From Rheinheimera riviphila (lineage in GTDB: Bacteria > Pseudomonadota > Gammaproteobacteria > Enterobacterales > Alteromonadaceae), in NCBI RefSeq assembly GCF_004005945.1, contig NZ_SACS01000022.1:17226-81225 (forward strand): DNA of 64,000 nucleotides. The letters are read 5' to 3'. Each line of letters opens with the position of its first letter. Position 1 is the first letter of the stretch. Positions 36,632 through 45,811 of the stretch are shown in pieces. The translations under genes and the position numbers were made by a program. The notes under the pieces were generated by a model. The model made no database searches. It saw only the letters and a list, made by a program, of their open reading frames with translations, and had not been told where the DNA came from.

Positions 36632-36770
36632 TGCTTGGGGGAGTAATCTGTTGCTGGTTTGTCCGGCTTCGTTGTGGTCAACATACTTGTGCCTCATGCA
36701 CATGGCTACAACGACATTCGCTTTGTTTGCGGATGTCTGATGAGACCTGAGACAGCACTGTGGCCCAAAG
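36632..36770 (+). promoter_or_regulatory. yybP-ykoY manganese riboswitch
   Basis: The leader of the next gene carries the conserved parts of the yybP-ykoY family: GGGGGAGTAA at 36637-36646, GGTCAACATACTT at 36676-36688, GGCTACAACGACATTCG at 36704-36720 and the closing GATGAGACC at 36739-36747. In this family Mn2+ binding turns on exporters or other manganese-homeostasis genes. The downstream UPF0016 gene fits that role. Confidence 0.85.
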
Positions 36771-36818
36771 CGGGAGTCGCAGCGTTGTCTTTTGTCTGTT
36801 ATCCCGCTGAGCCCACAT

Positions 36819-37382
36819 ATGGACGCATTGCTTTATTCTTTCACCGGCGTGGCGATCGCTGAGATCGGTGACAAAACTCAACTTCTTTCGTTATTTCTGG
36901 CGGCGCGATTTCGCTCCCGCGGCGCCATTATTGCCGGCATTCTGGTCGCTACTTTACTCAATCACGCCGCCTCCGCCTGGTTTGGTGCCTGGGTGGCGCA
37001 GTTTATTCCGGCAACCTGGCATGCCTGGTTGCTGGGTGGCTCCTTTATCGCCGTTGCACTTTGGTTGTTGATCCCGGATAAAGACGACAGCGGCGACAGT
37101 GAAGTGCTGAAATACGGCGCTTTTGCCGCCAGTTGCGTGCTGTTTTTTGTGGCGGAAATTGGTGATAAAACCCAAATTGCCACCGTGCTACTGGCAGCGG
37201 TTTATCCACAAACCTGGCTGGTGATTATCGGTACGACGCTGGGCATGCTGGCGGCCAATGTGCCGGTAGTCTATGCCGGGCGCTGGATTTTAGAGAGGTT
37301 GCCACTGGCCTGGGCGCGAATGGCGGCTTGTGCGGTGTTTATGTTGTTGGGCATAGTGACAATCGTCGCCGGGCAGATTTAA
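36819..37382 (+). CDS. mneA: UPF0016/TMEM165-family manganese exporter
   Basis: The 187-residue membrane protein has two homologous halves, each with the E-x-G-D-K-T motif (EIGDKTQLLSLFLAARF and EIGDKTQIATVLLAAVY), and six hydrophobic segments. This is the GDT1/TMEM165 family, whose Vibrio cholerae member MneA exports Mn2+. ATG 36819 is chosen; a TTG nine codons upstream is less likely. The preceding manganese riboswitch supports export of Mn2+ when cytoplasmic levels rise. Confidence 0.9.
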   Translation: MDALLYSFTGVAIAEIGDKTQLLSLFLAARFRSRGAIIAGILVATLLNHAASAWFGAWVAQFIPATWHAWLLGGSFIAVALWLLIPDKDDSGDSEVLKYGAFAASCVLFFVAEIGDKTQIATVLLAAVYPQTWLVIIGTTLGMLAANVPVVYAGRWILERLPLAWARMAACAVFMLLGIVTIVAGQI

Positions 37383-37400
37383 GCGCAATTGTCTGGCCGC

Positions 37401-39182
37401 TCAGGCCAGGCTGCCTTGTTCCAGATTGCGGATTTTCGCTTGCGCTTGTTCCCAATTTCTTGTCAGGCGTTCAATGGTTGAAGCACTGTTGGTTTTGACG
37501 AACGACACTTGTTCGAGCAATTGTTGGTTTTGCTCGGACAGCTGTTGTTGTGCTGCCTGTGCTAACTGCGAGGTTTCGCGTAATTGCGCCAGATTTTCCC
37601 GTAATTGCTTGATGGTTTCCCGTTGGGTCGAATGATGTTCCGCAGCACTGGCATTTTGCTGTTTCAGCAGAATGTTGGTTTCCTGCAATTGACGCAGCTG
37701 TGTTTCATGATCCGGCATTTCGGTTTTAAGCGAGGTAATAAGCTGTGCTTGTGCGGCAAGTTCCAGTTGCTGTTGTTGTAGCTGAAGTTGCTGCTGTTGT
37801 TGAGTTTGCTGGGCTTGTTGCAACTCTGCTTTCATTGCGGGCAGTTCGGAGTTCTGCAGCTGTTGTTGCACAGCTTCAAACTCAGCGTGCAGGGCAGCTA
37901 ACTGCTGGCCGCTGTCGGTTAATTGTTGTTGCAGTTGTTGTTGTTCTTCCACTGCTTGGGCCTGCTGCTGCGCCAACACTTGTTGTAATGCAGTCTGTTC
38001 CTGCGCCAACTGGTTTTTTTGCAGTTCCAGCTGCTGCTCACGTTCTTGCTGTTGTTGCAATTGTGCACTGAGCTGCTGTTGTAGCTGCTGCACTTGCTGA
38101 TCAACATCGGCACCGTTTTGTTGCTGGCAATTAATTTGTTGTTGAAGCTGCGCAATTTGCTGATTGGCGGCAGTATGTGCCTGCTCACTTTGCGTTAGTT
38201 GCTGCATCAGCCTCGCCAGTTCCTGGCTGCTTTGTTGCTGAATTTGTACACCTGCCGCTAGTTGCGTGCTGAATTGCTGCAAGTGCAATTCATAGTTGGC
38301 TGTCGTTTGGGTAAGCTGTTCGGTATTGGCGACTAACAATTCCTGTTGTTGCTGCAATTGCTGCGCTTGTTGTTGTTGCAAGGTTTCAGTGGCAGAAAGT
38401 TGCTGGCTCGCGCTCTGCAGTTGCTGCTGTAAGCTGTGGTTTTCGGCCGTGGTCTGTTGTTGCAGTGCCAGACTTTGTGCCAGTTCCTGCTGTAATTGTT
38501 GACGGCCTTGTTCGCTGCGCTCTGCATCTTGGGTGCTGTTTTGCAGTTGTTCGGCAACGGCTTGCAGCTGCGCGTTCAGCGATTGCGCTTGTTGCTGCTC
38601 GGCCTGGATTTGCTGTTGTTGCTCAGCCAGTTGCTGCCGAATGAGCGCCACTGTCTGCTTAAATTCGGCAGTTTCAGCCTGCGCCTGATCACGCTCCTGT
38701 CTGGTGCTGTCCTGCTGCAATTGCAGCTGTTCCAGGTTTTTGCTGAGCAGGCTAGTTTGCTGGTGATGTTGTTCCGCTGCGGTTTCAAGCTGTGCTTTTT
38801 CCGCCGCAGCTTGTTGCAATGTCTGGTTTAAGGCGGCGATTTCAGTTTGTTGCTGGGCTATTTGATTGGTAAAAAATACCTGATCATCGGCTGATTGCTG
38901 TAACAGCAGCTGTAGTTCGCTCTGTTGTTGCTGTGCTGACAACAATTCTTGTTGTAACTGGGCGGTAAAATTGCGGGTGAAAGCCGTGGCTTGCTGGCGA
39001 AAGGCGTTGATAAATTCGGTGCTGAAATCCGGAGCTTGTTGCTCATTTTGCCACAGGGTATACCAGGTTTGGACTTGCGCGGCGGGAGCCTCTAACGCCG
39101 TGGCAATCGCATCGAGATCGATGGGTTGTCCGGCAGCTTGCCAAGCGTCGCAAAGTTGTTTGACCTGATCATAACTCACCAT
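37401..39182 (-). CDS. KfrA-like DNA-binding coiled-coil protein
   Basis: The 593-residue product has a short N-terminal helix-turn-helix-like domain (about residues 1-50, VSYDQVKQLCDAWQAAGQPI then DLDAIATALEAPAAQVQ) and then nearly 500 residues of Gln-rich heptad coiled coil. The arrangement matches KfrA, a plasmid DNA-binding protein that represses its own promoter, and related chromosomal proteins. ATG 39182 follows AAGGAAC; an open frame runs on to 39323. A 14-bp iteron array lies directly upstream. Very high Gln/Leu content gives many spurious frames on the other strand. Confidence 0.7.
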   Translation of the reverse strand: MVSYDQVKQLCDAWQAAGQPIDLDAIATALEAPAAQVQTWYTLWQNEQQAPDFSTEFINAFRQQATAFTRNFTAQLQQELLSAQQQQSELQLLLQQSADDQVFFTNQIAQQQTEIAALNQTLQQAAAEKAQLETAAEQHHQQTSLLSKNLEQLQLQQDSTRQERDQAQAETAEFKQTVALIRQQLAEQQQQIQAEQQQAQSLNAQLQAVAEQLQNSTQDAERSEQGRQQLQQELAQSLALQQQTTAENHSLQQQLQSASQQLSATETLQQQQAQQLQQQQELLVANTEQLTQTTANYELHLQQFSTQLAAGVQIQQQSSQELARLMQQLTQSEQAHTAANQQIAQLQQQINCQQQNGADVDQQVQQLQQQLSAQLQQQQEREQQLELQKNQLAQEQTALQQVLAQQQAQAVEEQQQLQQQLTDSGQQLAALHAEFEAVQQQLQNSELPAMKAELQQAQQTQQQQQLQLQQQQLELAAQAQLITSLKTEMPDHETQLRQLQETNILLKQQNASAAEHHSTQRETIKQLRENLAQLRETSQLAQAAQQQLSEQNQQLLEQVSFVKTNSASTIERLTRNWEQAQAKIRNLEQGSLA

Positions 39183-39202
39183 CGGAACTGTTCCTTGTAA
39201 CT

Positions 39203-39258
39203 CAATCAAAGTAACGCAATCAAAGTAACCCAGCAAAAGTAACCCAGCAAAAGTAACC
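39203..39258. repeat. Four 14-bp tandem repeats upstream of the KfrA-like gene
   Basis: Units at 39203, 39217, 39231 and 39245 read caatcaaagtaacg, caatcaaagtaacc, cagcaaaagtaacc and cagcaaaagtaacc, followed by two degenerate pieces (acatcaaaaagc, acatcaaacaaac) to 39283. They lie 20-76 bases before the start codon. The spacing of 14 bp is more than one helical turn. They are candidates for binding sites of the adjacent protein. Confidence 0.8.
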
Positions 39259-39282
39259 ACATCAAAAAGCACATCAAACAAA

Positions 39283-39595
39283 CGGGCCGCCACTGCTATT
39301 CCCCTGCTCACAATTTCCGTCACACTTCAGTTTGGAAATGACGTTCGAAAACCAGCAATTTGCAAATTAGCAGCGGCTAAATGGCCTTGGATTGTAACTG
39401 GTAGTTGAAACTATGGCTACAACCGATGTTAGTGTTTTTGTTAAAAAATTCATCAATAAATAACAAAAAATAACCAGATCATGCCGGACGATGGCTACTT
39501 GCCGGATTTACCGCCTTGACCAATAATGAAGCTTCACTTCTGCCAATGTCGATGAAAAAGAAGCAGTTGTTGGGAAAAACCATGGGGCACAATGA
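39283..39595. other. Intergenic region between divergent KfrA-like and DUF6265 genes
   Basis: About 310 AT-rich bases with several A/T runs (for example near 39440-39470) and no convincing frame. It must hold promoters for both genes; I see no clear operator apart from the iterons at its left edge. Confidence 0.4.
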
Positions 39596-40093
39596 ATGAA
39601 GCATCTTAAGCTCAAGTTTTATCTGGTTTTATCAGCACTGTGGTTGCCGCTAACAACGGTGCAGGCAGCTTGTACGCTGGATCAATTAACCTGGCTCAGT
39701 GGCGAATGGCAGGCCAGTATCGGCAAGTCGACCGTGCTGGAACGCTGGCAAGCGGTCAGTGCTGACAGTTTTGAAGGCGAAGGCCAGACCATCACCGCTG
39801 ATGGCAAAATAAAACAGCAGGAAAGTCTGCGGCTGGTGCAAATGCAGCAACAGATTTTTTATCTGGCGAAGGTGGCGCACAATCCATTGCCGGTGGCGTT
39901 TAAATTGGAAGAATGCACTGCCGGGCGGCTGAAATTTGTCAATATGGCGCATGATTTTCCAAAGCAGCTGGAATATATGCTCAAGCCTGTTGAGTCATCG
40001 GCCGGATCAGATGCGGCGCAAGTGCAGCTGCAAGTCAATGTCAGTGACGGCGCTGGCAAAGGTTTTAGCTTGTTGTTTTTGAAAAAACGCTAA
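39596..40093 (+). CDS. Exported DUF6265-type protein
   Basis: The 165-residue product has a signal peptide (LSALWLPLTTVQA, cleavage before ACTL). A compact beta-rich domain follows, with LDQLTWLSGEWQ, ERWQAVSADSFEGEGQT, ESLRLVQMQQQIFYLAKV and HNPLPVAFKLEE, the pattern of DUF6265 proteins. The function is unknown. It is monocistronic. Confidence 0.7.
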   Translation: MKHLKLKFYLVLSALWLPLTTVQAACTLDQLTWLSGEWQASIGKSTVLERWQAVSADSFEGEGQTITADGKIKQQESLRLVQMQQQIFYLAKVAHNPLPVAFKLEECTAGRLKFVNMAHDFPKQLEYMLKPVESSAGSDAAQVQLQVNVSDGAGKGFSLLFLKKR

Positions 40094-40216
40094 TTGCTAA
40101 CGCACTTGGTCAATCTTGGCGCTAGCGGCAAAGGTTCCATTCGCAGCAATACTTGACTATAATGCTCGGCTATTTTCGAAAGTCCTTAAATACGTCCTAA
40201 CTGAGCAACAACCTTG

Positions 40217-42490
40217 ATGCAAACTCCAGTACCAGCCTCACGTAAATCAGCACCGGTCGCCCGTATGGCCGCCGATCGCGATTTGTTTTCTTACCCTAAA
40301 TACTGGGCTGAATGTTATGGCACGGCGCCATTTTTACCGATGTCGCGTCAGGAAATGAAAAAACTCGGCTGGGACAGCTGCGACATTATTCTGGTAGTGG
40401 GGGACGCTTACGTTGACCACCCAAGTTTTGGCATGGCGGTCGTCGGCCGGATGTTGGAAAGCCAGGGCTTCCGGGTTGGCATCATTGCCCAGCCGGAATG
40501 GAACAGCAAAGACGCCTTTATGACGCTCGGCAAACCCAATCTGTTTTTTGGGGTTTCTGCCGGCAATATGGACTCGATGATTAACCGCTACACCGCGGAT
40601 AAAAAACTACGCCACGATGATGCGTATACGCCGGGTGATATTGGTGGCAAGCGGCCAGACCGCGCCGTGCTGGTGTATTCGCAGCGCTGTAAAGAAGCTT
40701 ATAAAGACGTGCCGGTGGTGATTGGTGGTATTGAAGCCAGTTTGCGCCGCATCGCGCATTATGATTATTGGCAGGAAAAAGTCCGCCGTTCGATTTTATT
40801 TGATGCCAAAGCGGAAATTCTGATTTACGGTAACGCCGAGCGCCCGTTGATTGAAGTGGCGCATCGGTTAGCGGCCGGTGAAACTTTTGACACCATGCAG
40901 GACATTCGCGGCACCGCAGTTATTCGCAAAGAGCCGTTGCCCGGCTGGCGTGGGGTAGATTCCACCGCCATTGATAAAATCGGTAAAATTGATCCTATCC
41001 CCAATCCTTATGGCGCTGATGATGTCGCTTGCGGCACTTTTTCGGAGTTTGCCAAAGAAGGCATCGATTTAACCCAACCGCAAATTGTTGAAGCCAAACC
41101 TATTATGGTACAACCGGCCAAGCCAAAGCCGTGGGAGCAGACCTACGTCAAACTGCCAGCCTTTGAGCAGGTCAGCGTCAACAAACCTTTGTATGCGCAT
41201 GCTTCACGGATTTTGCACCAGGAAACCAACCCTGGCTGCGCGCGGGCGATTTTTCAGCGCCATGGCGACCGCCATATTTGGGTCAATCCACCGGCTTATC
41301 CGTTGACCACCGAAGAGATGGACGGCGTGTTTGGCCTGCCATACCAGCGGGTGCCGCACCCGGTGTATGGCAAAGAAAAAATTCCTGCTTATGAAATGAT
41401 CAAAACCTCGGTCAACATTATGCGTGGCTGCTTTGGTGGTTGTTCGTTTTGCTCTATTACCGAGCACGAAGGGCGGATTATTCAAAGCCGCTCGCAAGAA
41501 TCTATCCTGAAAGAAATCGAACAAATCCGTGACACAGTGCCTGGCTTTACCGGCGTGATCTCGGATTTAGGCGGCCCAACCGCCAATATGTACAAGTTGC
41601 GCTGTAAAAACCCGAAAGCCGAACAAACCTGTCGCCGGCCGTCTTGCGTGTATCCAACCATTTGTGAACATATGGATACCGATCAAAGCCCAACGGTCGA
41701 TTTATACCGCGCGGCGCGCAAAATTACCGGCGTGAAAAAAGTGCTGGTGGCCTCGGGCGTGCGCTACGACTTAGCGGTTGAAGATCCAAATTATGTACGC
41801 GAATTAGTGCAACACCATGTCGGCGGTTATTTAAAAATTGCTCCTGAGCATACCGAAGAAGGGCCATTGTCGAAGATGATGAAACCCGGCATGGGCGCTT
41901 ATGACAAATTTAAAGCCATGTTCGACAAGTACAGTAAAGAAGCCGGTAAAGAGCAGTACCTGATCCCGTATTTTATTTCGGCGCATCCAGGTACTACCGA
42001 TCAAGATATGGTGAATTTGGCGTTGTGGCTGAAAGAGCGTGATTTCCGGCTGGATCAGGTACAAAACTTTTATCCAAGCCCGATGGCCAATGCCACCACT
42101 ATTTACCACACTGAGCTCAACTCGCTGAAAAACCTCAAAGGTAACAGTGAAAAAGTGCCGGTGGCCAAAGGTGAACGCCAGCGCCGGTTGCACAAAGCCT
42201 TGCTGCGTTATCACGACCCGAAAGGCTGGCCGATGATCCGCGAAGCCTTGCGTAATATGGGCTTAGCGAAGTTGATTGGTAAAGGCAAAACCTGTTTAGT
42301 GCCGGAAGAAACCCGTGATGAGCTGAAACAAAAAGCCAAACCGGGTGGCCAGATTGCGGTGACCAAACATACCGGCATGAATCCGGTGAAAGCGGCGTTG
42401 ATTAAAAAGCAGCAACAAACCGGTAAATCTTCTGGTCAGGCTTCGTTTAATCAGGGTAAAGCCAAAGGGCCGGCTTCAAAAGCGAAGTAA
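40217..42490 (+). CDS. ygiQ: YgiQ family radical SAM protein
   Basis: The 757-residue protein has an N-terminal B12-binding-like domain and a central radical SAM domain with the cluster motif [16 protein letters not shown] (C-x3-C-x2-C). The YgiQ family tail is present, including [37 protein letters not shown] and [15 protein letters not shown]. The C-terminus is Lys-rich and disordered. It is conserved in many bacteria; its reaction is not established. Confidence 0.93.
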   Translation: MQTPVPASRKSAPVARMAADRDLFSYPKYWAECYGTAPFLPMSRQEMKKLGWDSCDIILVVGDAYVDHPSFGMAVVGRMLESQGFRVGIIAQPEWNSKDAFMTLGKPNLFFGVSAGNMDSMINRYTADKKLRHDDAYTPGDIGGKRPDRAVLVYSQRCKEAYKDVPVVIGGIEASLRRIAHYDYWQEKVRRSILFDAKAEILIYGNAERPLIEVAHRLAAGETFDTMQDIRGTAVIRKEPLPGWRGVDSTAIDKIGKIDPIPNPYGADDVACGTFSEFAKEGIDLTQPQIVEAKPIMVQPAKPKPWEQTYVKLPAFEQVSVNKPLYAHASRILHQETNPGCARAIFQRHGDRHIWVNPPAYPLTTEEMDGVFGLPYQRVPHPVYGKEKIPAYEMIKTSVNIMRGCFGGCSFCSITEHEGRIIQSRSQESILKEIEQIRDTVPGFTGVISDLGGPTANMYKLRCKNPKAEQTCRRPSCVYPTICEHMDTDQSPTVDLYRAARKITGVKKVLVASGVRYDLAVEDPNYVRELVQHHVGGYLKIAPEHTEEGPLSKMMKPGMGAYDKFKAMFDKYSKEAGKEQYLIPYFISAHPGTTDQDMVNLALWLKERDFRLDQVQNFYPSPMANATTIYHTELNSLKNLKGNSEKVPVAKGERQRRLHKALLRYHDPKGWPMIREALRNMGLAKLIGKGKTCLVPEETRDELKQKAKPGGQIAVTKHTGMNPVKAALIKKQQQTGKSSGQASFNQGKAKGPASKAK

Positions 42491-42511
42491 AGACCCATAA
42501 ACACCGGCATT

Positions 42512-42541
42512 GGTGTGCGATGGCGCTGCGCTTATCGCACC
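42512..42541. repeat. REP-like palindrome A
   Basis: ggtgtgcgatggcgctgcgc followed by ttatcgcacc forms a stem around a GCGCTGCGC core. The neighbouring element at 42601-42626 is the same motif inverted, with different but still pairing stem bases. Such extragenic palindromes often follow genes, here ygiQ. Confidence 0.65.
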
Positions 42542-42600
42542 GACCAGGCAAGTTAAGTTGTGACTGGTGTTACCCAACTTGGGTGTGGGCAAACAGGTAG

Positions 42601-42626
42601 GGTGGGTCAGCGCAGCGCCACCCACC
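42601..42626. repeat. REP-like palindrome B, inverted relative to A
   Basis: ggtgggt and acccacc form the stem around CAGCGCAGCGCC, the reverse complement of the core of element A. Together the two make a BIME-like pair in the ygiQ downstream region. Confidence 0.65.
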
Positions 42627-42669
42627 ATTCGTATTGATCGGCGTTTTAGTTTTCCGGAAACATTCAGAC

Positions 42670-43515
42670 ATGACGTGGCAACTGCACCCGGTGCAAGTAA
42701 CTAATTTTATTCAGTTTCATTTCAAAAACATACCAGCGAATGCCAAGGCATTCGGGATTTATGTGAAAACGGGCGCGCTATGGCGGGATGTCGCTAAGTA
42801 TGCCCGCTGCGCTTATCACTATCTGCAACAATTACCACGCTGGCGCTTAGGCTTGCTGGGCGCTGCGCTATATCTGCTATTACCTCTATCGGTGACACCT
42901 TACTGGCAGTTACAACTTCTTACCGCAAAAAACGCTGAAACCGAAGCATCATTAAAGCCATTACTGAAGTTTTATCAGAAACATGGCGAGGCGGTATTGC
43001 CAGCTTTGCAGGCTCAGCTGGAGCTGGACAAATTGCGGCGGCTGGAACAGCAGCTCATTGCCGATAACGCCACTTTTTCATCGCAAGCGCGGGATGAGAA
43101 GTGGGCGGAAGCCACCGAATTTATGATCGCGCATTTAGCGCAAAATGTGACCGACAATCAGCTGCGTATTCTCGATTCAGAGTGTCGCAATAATTTATGC
43201 CGGATTGAGCTGTATGCCCCTAAAGGCCTGACGCCAGAATTTCAGGCGTTGGTGTTAAAATATGCGTCGACGCTGAAACGGGGTGACTTAGAGTTTCACG
43301 ATTTAGTGCCGGGCAAAGATCGGATTATGCTGGAGCTGAAATCGGATAAAAAACTAAAATACGGCTTTTGGGCTAGTCGCCAGTTAGAGCCTGCCGAAAA
43401 AGCACAGTGGCGGGAAGACATTCGTGCCTGGTTGAATCCTGCGCCCGGCAATGCAAATCCGCAAGCTAAGGCAAAACCGCAAGCTAAGTCAACACCGGAG
43501 ACAACAGCGAAATGA
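42670..43515 (+). CDS. Single-pass membrane protein of unknown function
   Basis: About 281 residues. A hydrophobic segment (LGLLGAALYLLLPLSV, about residues 60-75) separates a short basic N-terminus from a soluble, helical C-terminal part that includes an SECRNNLCRIELYAP motif with two Cys, and an Ala/Pro/Lys-rich tail. A periplasmic domain with a disulfide is likely. I do not recognise the family. ATG 42670 follows GGAA; its stop overlaps the next gene (ATGA), so the pair is coupled. Confidence 0.55.
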   Translation: MTWQLHPVQVTNFIQFHFKNIPANAKAFGIYVKTGALWRDVAKYARCAYHYLQQLPRWRLGLLGAALYLLLPLSVTPYWQLQLLTAKNAETEASLKPLLKFYQKHGEAVLPALQAQLELDKLRRLEQQLIADNATFSSQARDEKWAEATEFMIAHLAQNVTDNQLRILDSECRNNLCRIELYAPKGLTPEFQALVLKYASTLKRGDLEFHDLVPGKDRIMLELKSDKKLKYGFWASRQLEPAEKAQWREDIRAWLNPAPGNANPQAKAKPQAKSTPETTAK

Positions 43516-43736
43516 CCAGTACCGTTATCAAACGAAAAGTGCCAACACTGGTTTGGTTGCCAGTCGGTTATTTGTTGCTCGCTGCCATTCACGCACTGCT
43601 GTTGCAGCTGTTGCCGGTTCCAGCGGTGATGCCTGCTGAACTGGCCGTCACTTTGCAACAGCAGCCAGTGACGCTTGCCGACATTGAACAGAGTGTCGAA
43701 CGTTTAGTCCAGCTGAAAAAGCTGGCTGACTTGTAA
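43512..43736 (+). CDS. Small membrane protein coupled to the preceding gene
   Basis: The 74-residue product has one membrane segment (VWLPVGYLLLAAIHALLLQLL) followed by a short helical tail (TLADIEQSVERLVQLKKLADL). It overlaps the preceding gene by four bases and so probably forms a complex with it. No family is recognised. Confidence 0.55.
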   Translation: MTSTVIKRKVPTLVWLPVGYLLLAAIHALLLQLLPVPAVMPAELAVTLQQQPVTLADIEQSVERLVQLKKLADL

Positions 43737-43741
43737 CAGAC

Positions 43742-44524
43742 TTACCCAAACCGCACGGACAACATATCCAGACTGCCATAGGTCAGGGCGTCGTTGCTGA
43801 AGATCAATTCATCAGACGGCGAACTGGCGCCAGCTACATACAACAACGGCAAATAATGATCCGGATGCGGCACTGCAAACTGCGCTGCAATGCCTTGGGT
43901 TTGATAATTGATGAGGGCTTGCCAGTCACGCTCCCGCAACGCCTGGCGGGCAAAGTCGGCAAATTGCTGCGCCAAAGTGGGCGGTGGACCGTCGTGCCAA
44001 TCAATTTTGGCCAGGTTATGCACAATATTCCCGGATCCCAAAATCAACACCCCTTGTTGGCGCAAATAAGCCAGTTGCTGCCCCAAAGCAAAGTGCCAGG
44101 CCGGTGCTTGGCGGCTATCCAGCGACAATTGCAAGAGTGGAATATCGGCACCGGCAAAGGCATGGCATAACACCGACCAGCTGCCATGGTCAAAACCCCA
44201 TTGTTGATCGGCACTGATGGGAAGTGGCTTTAGCTGCTCGATTATCGCTGCCGCCAAGTCTGGATCACCTGGCGCCGGATACTGTTTGGCAAATAACGCT
44301 GGTGGAAAACCACCAAAATCATGAATGGTTTTAGGTGCTTGCTGCGCGGTAATTTTCAAGCCAGGGCCATACCAATGCGCCGAAATCATTAAAATGGCTT
44401 TGGGTCGGCGTGCGCTCACTAAATCTGCCACTAATTGCTGCCAGCCGACCGTCCATTGATTCTGCTCGATTGCATTCATCGGACTGCCGTGGCCAAAAAA
44501 AATCACCGGTTGAAGTTGCGTCAT
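43742..44524 (-). CDS. ygiD: DODA-type extradiol ring-opening dioxygenase (YgiD family)
   Basis: The 260-residue product matches the YgiD/LigB class of non-haem iron dioxygenases. The metal-binding and active-site histidines are in FFGHGSPMNAIE, ISAHWY, FDHGSWSVL and NIVHNL. E. coli YgiD is a 4,5-DOPA-extradiol dioxygenase. ATG 44524 follows CAGGACTCT and gives the family length; upstream in-frame ATGs at 44590 and 44572 lack a good site. Confidence 0.9.
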   Translation of the reverse strand: MTQLQPVIFFGHGSPMNAIEQNQWTVGWQQLVADLVSARRPKAILMISAHWYGPGLKITAQQAPKTIHDFGGFPPALFAKQYPAPGDPDLAAAIIEQLKPLPISADQQWGFDHGSWSVLCHAFAGADIPLLQLSLDSRQAPAWHFALGQQLAYLRQQGVLILGSGNIVHNLAKIDWHDGPPPTLAQQFADFARQALRERDWQALINYQTQGIAAQFAVPHPDHYLPLLYVAGASSPSDELIFSNDALTYGSLDMLSVRFG

Positions 44525-44667
44525 AGAGTCCTGCTGAGCATTTCTGCCAAAGTGCTGATTGCTATCCGTCATTCTAACTATCGATTTCATGGTGGGATAG
44601 GGCAAAAAATAGCCCAAAGCTTTCGTATTTGATGAACGTTTTGTCGCTGGTTTGGCACTGTATCTGA

Positions 44668-45642
44668 TCAGTAAGTCACCACCACCCGCACGGTATCGCG
44701 GTAAGTTCCGGCGGCGGGTGTGAGTTGCCCGGATTGCAGCCGCAACCTTGGTTCAATCACCTCCACACTGCCAAGACCAGCTTTTTGCAACCGGCTGCTG
44801 TCGCTGAGCAGGGTGCTGCCATCCGGATGAAACAGGTCGTACCACAGGTACTGGCTGGTGCCGTTGAACAAGCGCCGACTGGCACCACTAAAATGGTCGC
44901 CGTTATCAATATGGACCTGATAACTTTCACTTAGGGTGCAGTCGACCTGTAACTGCAACCGGAAATCTGCCAGATTGCTGATATCGGCAACAGTACCAAA
45001 GTGATGCGTCGCTGGCACCGTCAGCGCACAGCTACGATCGACAGTCAGGCTCAACTGCAAATTGACCGTGCTGTTTAAATCTTCAAAGCCTACGCAGACC
45101 GCAGCTACCGCGAGTCGGCAATAACGACCGGTAAAATGCAGCGTTAACTGATCGGTGTAGGTGCCGGACGCAATATTGGTCGGTAGTGTCCTTGCGTACA
45201 GCGGCACCTGGATATCCTGACCGCCGATAATATTTAGCAGGGTGAAGCTCATATTGCTGTAACCCTGACCGACCGCTGACAACACCACCGCAAAATTAGC
45301 CTGACTCGACAGCTGATATGGGATGTAAAAACTGCCGTTGCGTAAACGAAAGTTGTTGCTGCTGGCGGTGACCTGATAGTGGATCACATCGCTGCTAATC
45401 AAGGCGATATTGATGACGCGGGTGCAGTCGATCAACACACTGGAATTGGCCGGCAATTGACTGCTGCGGACCATTGTTGATGGCTGAGCGCTACCAAAAT
45501 TCATCGCCGCCGGCGTTTGTGCGCTGCAAAATGCCTGTGCCTGGCTGCTTAAAAAGCACCCGCACAACCACCAGCACAACCACGATAAGCCGCGGGCCAT
45601 CAGCCAGAGTATTTGGGTAACACGCTTGAGAGCTGTTTTCAT
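44668..45642 (-). CDS. SCPU-domain protein, likely fimbrial tip adhesin (CsuE-like)
   Basis: The 324-residue product has a signal peptide ending QAQAFC and two spore-coat-U (SCPU) domains in tandem: residues about 37-170 and 205-324. Motifs include the NFGSAQPSTMV start, LPTNIASGTYTDQLTLHF, then FGTVADISNLADFRLQLQVDC and the end GTYRDTVRVVVTY. In Csu-type operons a two-domain last subunit is the tip adhesin. It is the last gene of the fimbrial operon, 169 bases after the usher, separated by short tandem repeats. Confidence 0.8.
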   Translation of the reverse strand: MKTALKRVTQILWLMARGLSWLCWWLCGCFLSSQAQAFCSAQTPAAMNFGSAQPSTMVRSSQLPANSSVLIDCTRVINIALISSDVIHYQVTASSNNFRLRNGSFYIPYQLSSQANFAVVLSAVGQGYSNMSFTLLNIIGGQDIQVPLYARTLPTNIASGTYTDQLTLHFTGRYCRLAVAAVCVGFEDLNSTVNLQLSLTVDRSCALTVPATHHFGTVADISNLADFRLQLQVDCTLSESYQVHIDNGDHFSGASRRLFNGTSQYLWYDLFHPDGSTLLSDSSRLQKAGLGSVEVIEPRLRLQSGQLTPAAGTYRDTVRVVVTY

Positions 45643-45675
45643 CCTGAACTTCGCTGTTATATCCCAGGTTTAAGG

Positions 45676-45798
45676 TTTATGGGTGTCCGTTATTTTCGAT
45701 TTTTCGTTATTTTCGATTCCAGATTTATGGGTGTCCGTTATTTTTAAGATTTATGGGTGTCCGTTATTTTTAGATTTATGGGTGTCCATTATTTTGTT
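45676..45798. repeat. Short tandem repeats between usher and tip genes
   Basis: The motif tttatgggtgtccgttattt occurs at 45676, 45724, 45750 and, with one change, 45775, with a degenerate piece around 45700-45720. The period is 25-26 bp in the last three copies. It fills most of the intergenic space between the usher stop and the tip adhesin start (minus strand). Confidence 0.8.
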
Positions 45799-45811
45799 AT
45801 TTTGCGTTGCG

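Noticed and set aside
36659..36862. Small frame over the exporter leader
   Set aside because: It lies on conserved riboswitch segments, which explain the sequence better.
37745..38831. Several frames opposite the KfrA-like gene
   Set aside because: They arise from the repetitive Gln/Leu codons (CAG/CAA/CTG) of the coiled coil read on the other strand.
39203..39283. CRISPR array
   Set aside because: Repeats are 14 bp and contiguous without spacers; no cas genes are present. They are iterons. The same reasoning applies to the 25-26 bp repeats at 45676.
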